Source: an uncultured Oscillospiraceae bacterium (GTDB lineage: Bacteria > Bacillota > Clostridia > Oscillospirales > Oscillospiraceae). Taken from it: DNA of 64,000 bases. Position numbers and translations under genes: made by a program. Shown here piece after piece: positions 41,245 through 49,383 of the stretch (its first letter is position 1; the number at the start of each line of letters is the position of its first letter). The DNA lies in NCBI GenBank assembly GCA_910578505.1, contig CAJTPV010000006.1, positions 1-64,000 of the forward strand, read 5' to 3'. Below the pieces are notes generated by a model. That model worked only from the letters and a program-made list of their open reading frames with translations. It did not search any database and had not been told where the DNA came from.

Positions 41245-43233
41245 ATGGGCAGACAAGAAGCAGTTGAACAATACGCCAAAGCGCTCAAGATGGGCCAGCG
41301 GGCCTATAAGGACAGCGTCCTTCACGGGAACTACCCCTATCCGCCTGTGCTGGATGAAATCCTGATGGACGACGCCCTGATTGCCGGACAGGCGGACATG
41401 GGGGTCCTGGAGATCCCGACAGAGCAGATCATCGGCAACAAGACCGCCGGGCGGCGCACCGCCTTTGCGTCCAACTTCATGCCCCTGCTGGAGCCGGACT
41501 CGGAATTCGCCAACAAATGGGTCGATCTCTGCGCCGCCCACCTCAGCGACGAGGGGATCCGGGACCCCATCCGCTGCTATGAGTACCTGGGCCGGTTCTA
41601 TGTCCAGGAGGGCAACAAGCGGGTCAGCGTGCTCAAGAGCTACGACGCGCCCACCATCCCCGGCTACGTCATCCGGGTCATCCCCCACTGGTCCGAGGAC
41701 CCGGCGGTGCAGGTGTACTATGAGTTCATGGCGTCCTATCAGCTCAGCGGCCTGTATCAGGTCTGCTTCACCCGGCCCGGCTCCTTCGGCAAGCTGCAGG
41801 CGGCCCTGGGGTACGAGCCGGACCACGTATGGAGCAAGGAGGAGCAGAAGCGGTTCCTGTCGGGCCTGACGTACTTTAAGGCGGCCTATAAAAAGCTGGG
41901 CGGCTGCGAGCTGCCCCTGACGGTCCCCGACGCCATGCTGGTCTGGCTGCGGGTGTACCCCTTTGACACCCTCAAGACCTTCTCCAGCCAGGAGCTGCTG
42001 AAGAACCTCACCGCCCTCTGGCCGGACATCAAGGTTCTGGCCCACTCCCAGCCCATCGCCGTCAGCACGGCCCCCGCCGCGGACCAGGAGGATGAGCACG
42101 CGGAGAAGGAGACGCCGGGACTGCTGGGCAGGCTCTTCAAGGCCATGTTGTTCCCCAGCCACCTGAACGTGGCCTTCATCAACGAGCGCACGCCGGAGGA
42201 GAGCGACTGGGCCAGGGCCCACGACCTGGGCCGCCAATACCTGGAGGCCATGATGGCGGACCGGGTGGACGTGCAGGTCTTCAACAGCATCCGGCCCGGC
42301 GAGGAGGCGGACGCCGCCATGGAGGCCGCCATCGGCAGCGGCGCACAGGTCATCTTCGCCACCACGCCCCCGCTGATCGCCTCCTGCCGGAAGATCGCGG
42401 CCAAGCACCCCAACGTGCGCATTCTCAACTGCTCCGCCGCCATGCCCTATACCGGCGTGCGCACCTACTACAGCCGCATCTATGAGGGGAAATTCATCAC
42501 CGGGGTCATCGCCGGGGCCATGAGCGGCGACGGCAACATCGGCTATGTGGCCAGCAACCCCATCTTCGGCGTCCCGGCCAGTATCAACGCCTTTGCCATG
42601 GGCGCTCAGATGGTCAATCCCCGCGCCCGCATCCGGCTGAAGTGGTCCTGTGTGGACGAGGACCCCATGGGGGATTTGATGCGGGAGGGCGTATCGGTCC
42701 TCTCCAACCGGGACCTGCCCGCGCCGGACCGGGTCCGGGAGCCGTGGGGCCTGTGCCAGCTCCAGCCTGACGGCCATCTGAAGCCGCTGGCCTCCCCCTA
42801 CTGGCACTGGGGCAATTTCTACGTGAAAATCATCCGCAGCATCTTCAACGGCGGCTGGGAGGCCCTCAGCGCCAATGGCGACAAAGCGGTCAACTACTGG
42901 TGGGGCATGAACAGCCGGGTGGTGGACGTGCTGCTGAGCGAGGACCTGCCGGCAGGTGTGCGCCAGCTGGTGAAGATTCTGCAGCTGGGCGTGACGGGCG
43001 GCTCCATCGAGCCCTTCCGGCGTCCGCTGCGCAGTCAGGACGGGCAGGTCCGCAGCGACGGGGAGCGGTGGTTCTCCCCGGAGGAGATCCTGCATATGGA
43101 TTGGCTCTGCGACTGCGTGGAGGGGGACATCCCCGCCTTTACCGATTTGCTGCCCATGTCCCGGTCCATCGTCCGGCTCCAGGGGGTCTACCGGGACGCG
43201 ATCCCGCCGGAAAAGGAGGCGCCGCTGCTGTGA
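41245..43233 (+). CDS. Cytosolic fusion of a ParB-like domain and a BMP-type ligand-binding domain
   Basis: A 662-residue protein. Residues about 50-150 resemble the ParB/sulfiredoxin-like fold (VLEIPTEQIIGNKTAGR, then YVQEGNKRVSVLKSYD, with EGNKR at 122-126). Residues about 306-560 match the BMP family (LNVAFINERTPEESDWARAH, ATTPPLIASCRKIAAK, GKFITGVIAGAMSGDGNIGY), the periplasmic-binding fold that binds purine nucleosides in ABC and sensor systems. It has no signal peptide or lipobox, so it acts inside the cell. AAGGAGGA precedes ATG 41245. Its stop overlaps the phosphoesterase GTG start by 4 bp. Related proteins are annotated as BMP substrate-binding proteins, but a transporter role is not supported here. 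Confidence 0.8.
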   Translation: MGRQEAVEQYAKALKMGQRAYKDSVLHGNYPYPPVLDEILMDDALIAGQADMGVLEIPTEQIIGNKTAGRRTAFASNFMPLLEPDSEFANKWVDLCAAHLSDEGIRDPIRCYEYLGRFYVQEGNKRVSVLKSYDAPTIPGYVIRVIPHWSEDPAVQVYYEFMASYQLSGLYQVCFTRPGSFGKLQAALGYEPDHVWSKEEQKRFLSGLTYFKAAYKKLGGCELPLTVPDAMLVWLRVYPFDTLKTFSSQELLKNLTALWPDIKVLAHSQPIAVSTAPAADQEDEHAEKETPGLLGRLFKAMLFPSHLNVAFINERTPEESDWARAHDLGRQYLEAMMADRVDVQVFNSIRPGEEADAAMEAAIGSGAQVIFATTPPLIASCRKIAAKHPNVRILNCSAAMPYTGVRTYYSRIYEGKFITGVIAGAMSGDGNIGYVASNPIFGVPASINAFAMGAQMVNPRARIRLKWSCVDEDPMGDLMREGVSVLSNRDLPAPDRVREPWGLCQLQPDGHLKPLASPYWHWGNFYVKIIRSIFNGGWEALSANGDKAVNYWWGMNSRVVDVLLSEDLPAGVRQLVKILQLGVTGGSIEPFRRPLRSQDGQVRSDGERWFSPEEILHMDWLCDCVEGDIPAFTDLLPMSRSIVRLQGVYRDAIPPEKEAPLL

Positions 43234-43829
43234 AGCTCCTGCTGGTATCAGACAAAGAGAGCCCCTATTTCTGGGATTACTACCAGCCAGGACGGTTGGA
43301 CGACTACGACCTTATGATTTCCTGCGGCGATCTGAACGCCAAGTATCTCTCGTTTCTTGTCACCATGGGCCGCGCGCCCCTGCTGTACGTCCACGGGAAT
43401 CACGACGCCACCTACGACCAGCGGCCCCCTGAGGGCTGCGACTGTATCGAGGACAAGCTGGTGACGGTGAAGGGGCTGCGCATTTTGGGCCTGGGCGGCA
43501 GTGCGCAGTACAGCGGCGGCCCCCACCAGTACACGGAGCGGCAGATGGAGCGCCGCATCCGCAAGCTGTGGTTCAAGCTGTACCGGGCCAAGGGGGTGGA
43601 TATCGTGGTGACCCACTCCCCCGCCAGCGGCTACGGCGACGCGGAGGACTACGCCCACCGCGGCTTCGACTGCCTGCTTCCGCTGCTGGACAAATACCAG
43701 CCCAAGTATCTGGTTCACGGGCATGTTCACGCCACCTATGGCGCCAACCGTCCCCGTGTCCTCCAGCGGGGCAGCACAACCATCATCAACGCCTATGAGC
43801 GCTATGTGCTGGACTTGCCGAATCTGTAA
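43230..43829 (+). CDS. Calcineurin-like metallophosphoesterase
   Basis: A 199-residue dinuclear-metal phosphoesterase: MISCGDLNAKYLS (metal-bridging Asp), VHGNHDAT (GNHD), VDIVVTHSP and LVHGHVHATYG (GHVH) are present. The first motif reads SDKES, not the usual DxH, so metal binding there may differ. It starts at GTG 43230 in a GTGA overlap with the BMP fusion, with AAAAGGAGG 10 nt upstream, which couples the two. Substrate unknown; a nucleotide or phospho-compound linked to the BMP ligand is an inference. Confidence 0.88.
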   Translation: MKLLLVSDKESPYFWDYYQPGRLDDYDLMISCGDLNAKYLSFLVTMGRAPLLYVHGNHDATYDQRPPEGCDCIEDKLVTVKGLRILGLGGSAQYSGGPHQYTERQMERRIRKLWFKLYRAKGVDIVVTHSPASGYGDAEDYAHRGFDCLLPLLDKYQPKYLVHGHVHATYGANRPRVLQRGSTTIINAYERYVLDLPNL

Positions 43830-43872
43830 GTCCGGTCACATCGCCCGCGTATTTCATCAGAAAAGGAACACT

Positions 43873-45390
43873 ATGACATTTCAAGAATTGAATTTATTAC
43901 CGCAGCTGTTAAAAGCAGTCCATGAGATGGACTATGCAGAACCCTCCCCCATCCAGGCCGCCGCCATCCCGCCGGTGCTGGCGGGCCGCGACCTGATTGG
44001 CTGCGCCCAGACGGGCACCGGCAAGACGGCGGCCTTCGCCATTCCCATCCTGCAATATCTGGATCGCCAGCTGAAAAAGGACCGCCGCCCGGCAGCAAAG
44101 CGCCCCATCCGCGCCCTGGTCCTGACGCCCACACGGGAGCTGGCCCTGCAGATCAAGGAGAATTTCGACCTGTACGGCAAATACCTCCCCATCCGCAACA
44201 CGGTCATCTTCGGCGGCGTGGGACAGGGGCCCCAGGTGGAGGCCCTGCAGAAGGGCGTGGACGTGCTGACCGCCACGCCGGGCCGCCTCAACGACCTGTG
44301 CAGCCAGGGGCATATCGATCTGAGCCGCATGGAGATTTTTGTCCTGGACGAGGCGGACCGGATGCTGGATATGGGCTTTATCCACGACGTGCGCAAGGTC
44401 ATCGCCAGGCTGCCGGAGAAGCGGCAGACGCTGCTGTTTTCCGCCACCATGCCCCAGGAGATTGCGGAGCTGTCCAGGACGATCCTCATCGACCCTGTCC
44501 GCGTGGAGGTGGCGCCCCAGTCGTCCACGGTGGACGCCATTGAGCAGCGGCTGTACAAGGTGGACAAGGGCAACAAAAAATTTTTGCTCCAGCATGTCCT
44601 GCAGGAGCCGTCCCTGGACAGCGTGCTGGTCTTCACCAACACCAAGCACGGGGCGGACCGGGTGGTCAAGGAGCTGGGCCGGGCGGGCATCCCGGCTATG
44701 GCCATCCACGGCAACAAGGGGCAGACTGCCCGCATCCGCGCTCTGGACAGCTTTAAGAGCGGTGAGATCCGGGTACTGGTGGCCACGGACATCGCGGCCC
44801 GGGGCATTGACGTCAACGATCTGGCGGCGGTGGTGAACTACGAGCTGCCCAACGTGCCGGAGACCTATGTCCACCGGATCGGCCGCACCGGCCGGGCGGG
44901 CCGCAGCGGGATCGCCATCAGCTTCTGCAATTATGACGAGCTGGCCTATCTGAAGGACATTGAAAAGCTGATCAGAAAGAAAATTCCGGTGGTTGAGGAC
45001 CACCCCTGGCCCATGGAGATCCTGGAGGCCACGCCGAAGGCGGCCCGTCCTCCCCGTCCGTCCCGTGGGGAGCGCGGCAGTACGGCAAAGCCCGCGGCTG
45101 CGCGGGCGGCGCGTCCAGCCAGGACCGCGCCGGTAAAGCAGCCTGTGGAGCGGCCTGTGCAGGCTCCGGAAAAGCGCCAGCGCCCGGCGCCCAGGCAGGA
45201 GCAGAAGGCCCAGCCTATCGGGACAGTGCGGCTGGAATCGGTTGCCGCACTTCCCATTCCGGCGGGCGTGCCGGTTCCCGTGCCGCGTCCAATACGGCGG
45301 ATCTCCTCGGAGCCGCAGCAGGTGGGCCGGGTGGTGGCCTTCGCGGACGGACGCCGGAACCGCCGCCGGCGGAACCATCCAAAGGGATAA
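43873..45390 (+). CDS. DEAD-box RNA helicase
   Basis: A 505-residue ATP-dependent RNA helicase. It shows the Q motif (PSPIQAAAIPPVL), Walker A AQTGTGKT, PTRELA, TPGRL, DEAD (VLDEADRMLDMGF), SAT, and the C-lobe ATDIAARGIDV and HRIGRTGRAG. The last 130 residues are a basic, Pro/Ala/Arg-rich tail for RNA binding, as in RhlE/CshA types. ATG 43873 is chosen because it begins the standard MTFQELNL. It is a single-gene unit followed by a strong terminator. Confidence 0.96.
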   Translation: MTFQELNLLPQLLKAVHEMDYAEPSPIQAAAIPPVLAGRDLIGCAQTGTGKTAAFAIPILQYLDRQLKKDRRPAAKRPIRALVLTPTRELALQIKENFDLYGKYLPIRNTVIFGGVGQGPQVEALQKGVDVLTATPGRLNDLCSQGHIDLSRMEIFVLDEADRMLDMGFIHDVRKVIARLPEKRQTLLFSATMPQEIAELSRTILIDPVRVEVAPQSSTVDAIEQRLYKVDKGNKKFLLQHVLQEPSLDSVLVFTNTKHGADRVVKELGRAGIPAMAIHGNKGQTARIRALDSFKSGEIRVLVATDIAARGIDVNDLAAVVNYELPNVPETYVHRIGRTGRAGRSGIAISFCNYDELAYLKDIEKLIRKKIPVVEDHPWPMEILEATPKAARPPRPSRGERGSTAKPAAARAARPARTAPVKQPVERPVQAPEKRQRPAPRQEQKAQPIGTVRLESVAALPIPAGVPVPVPRPIRRISSEPQQVGRVVAFADGRRNRRRRNHPKG

Positions 45391-45436
45391 AGCAGCAGGG
45401 TACGGTGATCATGTCTCACCGCACCCTGCTTTTTTA
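45390..45436. terminator. Terminator between the helicase and the binding lipoprotein
   Basis: An imperfect stem AGCAGGGTACGGTGA with TCACCGCACCCTGCT, followed by TTTTTT on the plus strand. On the minus strand it lies after the converging gene. Confidence 0.75.
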
Positions 45437-45463
45437 TGCCGGCTGGCCCGTCTGCGCTGTCCT

Positions 45464-46621
45464 TTAATCGTTCGGCAGCGGCTGGAAAAAGGTCAACACG
45501 CGGTCCGCCTCCAGCGCCGGGTGGCAGATGGCCAGCAGGTCCTCGAACTTTTCCACCACCTTGGCGCTGTCCATATAGCAGCTGTTGTCCAGGGTATACA
45601 CCCGCTGGTCCTGATAGGCCCTGCACTCGGCGAACAGCGGGTCCTGGTCCAGCAGCGTCCCCTGCATATTTGCCGGCAGGTCGTCGTAGATGAGGATATC
45701 CGCATCCCTGCACTGGTCCAGGAATTCCTCCATCGCCAGCTGCACCGGGCCGTCCCCCTCCAGGTCCTTCAGCGCGTACACCGCCCCCGCCCCCTCCAGC
45801 TGCTGGGCAATCGTGGAGCTGCCGCCCTGGGCGTACACCATGCCGCCGGATACCATGCCGACGGCCACCACCGGGCGCTCGCTCTCCGGGATGGACGCCG
45901 CCTTGCGGTACAGTCCCGCCAGATACTCCGTCTTCTCCTCATAGAGGTCGTTGGCCTTTTGGTCCAGGTTGTAAAACGCGCCGAAAAACTTCAGCCACTC
46001 CAGATAGGCCTCGGAGCCGGTATCCCGGTCCGCCGCCGCCGCGACATAGGGGATGCCCAGGCCGTCCAGTATGGTACACAGGGCCGCGCCGCCCTCGCTG
46101 AACATATCCACAAAAACCAGCTCCGGGGCCGCAACCGCGATGCCCTCCACCTCCCCCGCCATCCAGGATTCCTCTGCAATATAGGCCGTCTGCCCGCTGG
46201 CGAAGCGGTCCAGCACCTGCGGCGTACTCCACCGGGATTCCTCCGTGGTTACGGCGGCAATGGAGCTGTAGAGGCTGTCCTCCTCCAGCGCGCCCAGAAA
46301 GCTCACATGGGCTGCGGACGTAAACATGGCCCGCTTGATGGGCGTCGTGACCCGCAGGGCGTCCTTGAACTCCGCCGGGGCTTTGCCGCCCTCCGGCACC
46401 AGCAGCAGCTCCCGTCCGGCGGAGTCGGTGAGCAGCTTGACGCCGTCCGCCAGATACTGAATATGAAAATTCTGTGCCCGCCGGATCGCTAGTCCGGTGG
46501 CCGGCAGGGCGTCGGAGCGGATATCGCCGCCGTCCTCCTGCTCCTCCCCGTTTTTTCCGCCGCAGCCGGACAGCGCCAGCAGCGCCGCCAGCAGCAGCGC
46601 CCATAGTCTTTTCTGTTTCAT
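45464..46621 (-). CDS. TroA-like ABC transporter substrate-binding lipoprotein
   Basis: A 385-residue lipoprotein (LLAALLALSGC lipobox). The mature protein has the class III binding-protein layout used for iron chelates, haem or cobalamin: FTSAAHVSFLGALEEDSLYS, PELVFVDMFSEGGA, LEWLKFFGAFYNLDQKAND and RPVVAVGMVSGGMVYAQGG. No permease or ATPase gene is adjacent, so the transporter partners must lie elsewhere. AGGAGG precedes the ATG. Ligand unknown. Confidence 0.85.
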   Translation of the reverse strand: MKQKRLWALLLAALLALSGCGGKNGEEQEDGGDIRSDALPATGLAIRRAQNFHIQYLADGVKLLTDSAGRELLLVPEGGKAPAEFKDALRVTTPIKRAMFTSAAHVSFLGALEEDSLYSSIAAVTTEESRWSTPQVLDRFASGQTAYIAEESWMAGEVEGIAVAAPELVFVDMFSEGGAALCTILDGLGIPYVAAAADRDTGSEAYLEWLKFFGAFYNLDQKANDLYEEKTEYLAGLYRKAASIPESERPVVAVGMVSGGMVYAQGGSSTIAQQLEGAGAVYALKDLEGDGPVQLAMEEFLDQCRDADILIYDDLPANMQGTLLDQDPLFAECRAYQDQRVYTLDNSCYMDSAKVVEKFEDLLAICHPALEADRVLTFFQPLPND

Positions 46622-46655
46622 GGCAATCCTCCTGCATTCGCAATCTTAACGCAAC

Positions 46656-46684
46656 TTGAAATGCATCAAATCCTGTAGTATAAT
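46656..46684 (+). promoter_or_regulatory. Promoter of the DUF2007 gene
   Basis: -35 TTGAAA (46656-46661), 17-bp spacer, -10 TATAAT (46679-46684). Confidence 0.7.
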
Positions 46685-46729
46685 GGTACTGAAATAGCTA
46701 TAGCTGTACTTGTGGAAGGGGGAAATCCT

Positions 46730-46954
46730 ATGGATACTGGTTACAAATTTTTGGCAGAGAATGACTTGATGTGGGCCAAAATGTTTATGCAGATTTTAGA
46801 AAACCATCACATTCCCTGCACGGCACTGCCGGTATACGGCGCTGGATTAGCGATAAGAGCGGGAATACAGGAACGGCTGAAAATATTTGTCCCTGCGGAA
46901 AAGACGACGGACGCGAAAGAATTGCTGGAAGAAATCTTTTCTGATTGCGTATGA
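46730..46954 (+). CDS. DUF2007 small putative signal-transducing protein
   Basis: A 74-residue protein (MDTGYKFLAENDLMWAKMFM, HIPCTALPVYGAGLAIRAG, RLKIFVPAEKTTDAKELLEE) matching DUF2007, which adopts a PII-like ferredoxin fold and is called a putative signal-transducing protein. GGAAGGGGG precedes ATG 46730. Its own promoter makes it a monocistronic unit. Partner unknown. Confidence 0.85.
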   Translation: MDTGYKFLAENDLMWAKMFMQILENHHIPCTALPVYGAGLAIRAGIQERLKIFVPAEKTTDAKELLEEIFSDCV

Positions 46955-46994
46955 GTCGTATCAAGAAGAGACTGCGCCGCCCAAAATAAACCAC

Positions 46995-47036
46995 CCCCAG
47001 GAGAGAACATGCGATCCAGCTTCTCTCCTGGGGATT
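46995..47036. terminator. Terminator between DUF2007 gene and rsmI
   Basis: A 13-bp stem CCCCAGGAGAGAA (46995-47007) with TTCTCTCCTGGGG (47021-47033), T-rich on both sides. Confidence 0.8.
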
Positions 47037-47038
47037 TC

Positions 47039-47866
47039 TTACGCCTTCAGCGCCGCGTCATAGAGCGCATTGCGGCTCAGTCCCGTTGCGGCGGCCACCT
47101 GACGGACGGCGTCCTTCATTCGCTCCCCGGCTTCCCGGCGCTCCAGCACCAGCCGCACGCCCTCCTCCAGGCTCACAGCAGCCTCCTTTACCGGCTCCCG
47201 CCCCGCAATCACCAGCACATACTCCCCCCGCGGGTCGTTCTCCTGGCAGTACGCCGCGGCCTGGGCCAGCGTTGTGCGGCGGGTCTCCTCGTGGAGCTTG
47301 GTCAGCTCCCGGCACAGCGCCGCAGGCCGGTCGCCAAAGGCCTCCAGCAGGTCCGACAGCGTCGCGCGCAGCCTGTGGGGGGCCTCATAGAAGATCATCG
47401 TCCGCTCCTCGGCGGCCAGAGACTGCAGATGCTCCCGCCGCTCCTTTTTGTTCACGGACAGGAAGCCCTCAAAGGTGAATCTCCCCGTGGGAAGAGCGCT
47501 GACCGCCAGCGCGGAGATCAGCGCGCAGCAGCCGGGAATGGACTGCACCGTCACGCCGTTTTCCGCGCACAGCCGCACCAGGTCCTCCCCTGGGTCGCTG
47601 ATGGCAGGCGTACCGGCGTCCGTCACCAGCGCACAGGACTCCCCCGCCAGCAGCCGCTCCAGAATCTGCGGACCGGCGGCAGCCCGATTGTGCTGGTGAT
47701 AGCTCACCAGCTGCTTTCTCAGCCCCAGATGGTTCAGCAGCTTCATAGACACCCGCGTGTCCTCGGCGGCAATGAAGTCCGCGCTCTCCAGCGTCGCGGC
47801 AGCCCGCGGGCTGAAATCCCCCAGGTTTCCGATGGGGGTCGCTACCAGGTACAATGTGCCGCTCAT
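47039..47866 (-). CDS. rsmI: 16S rRNA C1402 ribose 2'-O-methyltransferase
   Basis: RsmI methylates the ribose of C1402 in the decoding centre with SAM. The 275-residue protein has LYLVATPIGNLGDFSPRA, AAEDTRVSMKLL, LVTDAGTPAISDPG and EAPHRL, the standard RsmI/SAM-tetrapyrrole-methylase fold. An extra C-terminal helical region (EEGVRLVLERREAGERMKDA) is usual. It lies after the Met-rich lipoprotein gene in the opposite-facing cluster; no operon partner is obvious. Confidence 0.96.
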   Translation of the reverse strand: MSGTLYLVATPIGNLGDFSPRAAATLESADFIAAEDTRVSMKLLNHLGLRKQLVSYHQHNRAAAGPQILERLLAGESCALVTDAGTPAISDPGEDLVRLCAENGVTVQSIPGCCALISALAVSALPTGRFTFEGFLSVNKKERREHLQSLAAEERTMIFYEAPHRLRATLSDLLEAFGDRPAALCRELTKLHEETRRTTLAQAAAYCQENDPRGEYVLVIAGREPVKEAAVSLEEGVRLVLERREAGERMKDAVRQVAAATGLSRNALYDAALKA

Positions 47867-47895
47867 GTCCGTTTCTCCTCTATACTTCCCCGGAA

Positions 47896-48744
47896 TCAGG
47901 CGTTTTTCGCTTCCTCAGGGATGGTAAAGTCTGTGGCGCTGTTGAAGTTGGAGCAGGTCATGCTGATGGTCATCTTGGGGATACTCATCGTCAGTCCCGC
48001 CTCCTCGCCGCCGGCAGTTTCCAGGATCTTGCCCATCAGCCCGTCCATAATGGCGGTCATGTCCATGTCGTAGCGGACGGGGTACAGGCTCTCCTCGTCG
48101 ATCCACATGGTCACGGCGATGTCGCCCAGACCGGAGAGCATGTCCTTCATCTGCGCCTCGTCCATATTCATCTGTGTACTCATGGAGTCCAGTGCGCCGG
48201 AGGACAGCATGACCTCCTGCATGGCCTCGCCGGTGATCACGCCTGTGTACTTGTACGCGCTGACGCCCTCTACCTCCTCGGAGCCCTCCTGCTTAAAGCC
48301 GGTGGTGCTGGCCATGTAGGAATCCATACTGCTGCTGACGTCGTACTGGCCCAGGTCGGCGGCAGTGACGCTCTGGGAGCTCCAGTCCATGCCGTCATAC
48401 TGATACAGCACAATGGAGCCGTCCTCCGCCTCCTCGGCGTACATCTCCACACTGACATCGCCGTATCCGCCCATGTCCATGGACATATCCATCTTCATGC
48501 GCATCGGCTTGTTGAAGATGTTGCAATCCATCGTCGTGACCGTCTCCAGGTTCTGGCCGCCGGCCTCCATGTCCATCTCCATCATCATTTTGGCATCCAT
48601 ACTCTCCGCCTTCTCCATGTTTGCCATAGCAGCAGCCAGCGGGTCGGACTTCCCACCGCCGCCGCTGCCGCCGCAGGCGGCCAGACTCAGGACGATGCAC
48701 AGCGCCATCAGCAGCGCGGCCAGCTTCTTTTTGTGTTGGTTCAT
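47896..48744 (-). CDS. Met-rich lipoprotein, DUF6612/LppX-like
   Basis: A 282-residue lipoprotein (MALCIVLSLAAC lipobox, then a Gly-rich linker). The mature N-terminus is unusually rich in Met (MDAKMMMEMDMEAGG, MRMKMDMSMDMGGYG). The rest has YQYDGMDWSS, YKYTGVITGEAM and IDEESLYPVRYDMDMTAIM, which fit the DUF6612/LppX-LprAFG-like fold that shields lipids or other hydrophobic cargo. AAGGAGG lies before ATG 48744; a TTG at 48750 is also possible. Cargo unknown. Confidence 0.75.
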   Translation of the reverse strand: MNQHKKKLAALLMALCIVLSLAACGGSGGGGKSDPLAAAMANMEKAESMDAKMMMEMDMEAGGQNLETVTTMDCNIFNKPMRMKMDMSMDMGGYGDVSVEMYAEEAEDGSIVLYQYDGMDWSSQSVTAADLGQYDVSSSMDSYMASTTGFKQEGSEEVEGVSAYKYTGVITGEAMQEVMLSSGALDSMSTQMNMDEAQMKDMLSGLGDIAVTMWIDEESLYPVRYDMDMTAIMDGLMGKILETAGGEEAGLTMSIPKMTISMTCSNFNSATDFTIPEEAKNA

Positions 48745-48867
48745 GATCAATGATCCTCCTTGCTAAAATTGGGTACGCTTCTATTGTACGGGGATGTGTA
48801 TCAGAGTTGTATCATCCTGCAATCAGAATGGCAACATATTCCGCTGCGGCGAACCGGAAACTGCAGC

Positions 48868-48914
48868 TTGACTTTCTCTCGCTGCCGTGCTATATTAGTT
48901 CAAAAACGAACAAA
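48868..48914 (+). promoter_or_regulatory. Promoter and candidate operator of the MarR-TSUP pair
   Basis: -35 TTGACT (48868-48873), 17-bp spacer, -10 TATATT (48891-48896). A dyad GTTC-AAAAAC-GAAC follows immediately, a plausible MarR operator covering the start of transcription. Confidence 0.6.
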
Positions 48915-48928
48915 AGGAGATGGGCCCC

Positions 48929-49381
48929 ATGCTTCCCGCATTTTTCACCCGCCTGAAGGGTCCCGGCAAGCTCTATGGACTGCTGTTCCTCCCGCTTTTG
49001 GAGCGGTACGGCCTGACCCAGCTGGAGGCGGATATCCTCCTCTTCCTGGCCAACAACCCGGAGTGCGACACCGCCAGAGATATCGTGGAAATCCGCCACC
49101 TGGCAAAATCCCACGTCTCCGTGGGCGTGGACTCCCTGGCGGAGCGGGGCCTCCTCCGGCGCCTGCGCCTGGACGGCAACCGGAAAACCATCCACCTCCG
49201 CCTCACGGACGCCGCCGCGCCCATCGTGGAACAGGGCCGCGCCATCCAGCACGCCTACGCCGGGCTGATCTTTGACGGTTTCAGCGAGGCCCAGCGGCAG
49301 GAGCTCTTCCGGCTCCTGGACCGGGTGTCGGAAAACGTGGACGCCGCCATCTCCGCCATCGAAGAAGAAAGGAACGCTTGA
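48929..49381 (+). CDS. MarR-family transcriptional regulator
   Basis: A 150-residue winged-helix regulator: ERYGLTQLEADILLFLANNP, ARDIVEIRHLAKSHVSVGVD (recognition helix) and LAERGLLRRLRLDGNRKTIH (wing). ATG 48929 has AAAGGAG 9 nt upstream; the ATG at 48920 abuts it. The TSUP exporter gene starts 2 bp after its stop, so the pair is an operon and the regulator probably controls that transporter. Confidence 0.92.
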   Translation: MLPAFFTRLKGPGKLYGLLFLPLLERYGLTQLEADILLFLANNPECDTARDIVEIRHLAKSHVSVGVDSLAERGLLRRLRLDGNRKTIHLRLTDAAAPIVEQGRAIQHAYAGLIFDGFSEAQRQELFRLLDRVSENVDAAISAIEEERNA

Positions 49382-49383
49382 GC

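Noticed and set aside
41080..43095. Long minus-strand open frame opposite the BMP fusion
   Set aside because: Antisense shadow of a clearly coding gene, no ribosome binding site and low-complexity composition. The same holds for long frames opposite asnS, the DEAD-box gene, the LCP genes and smc.
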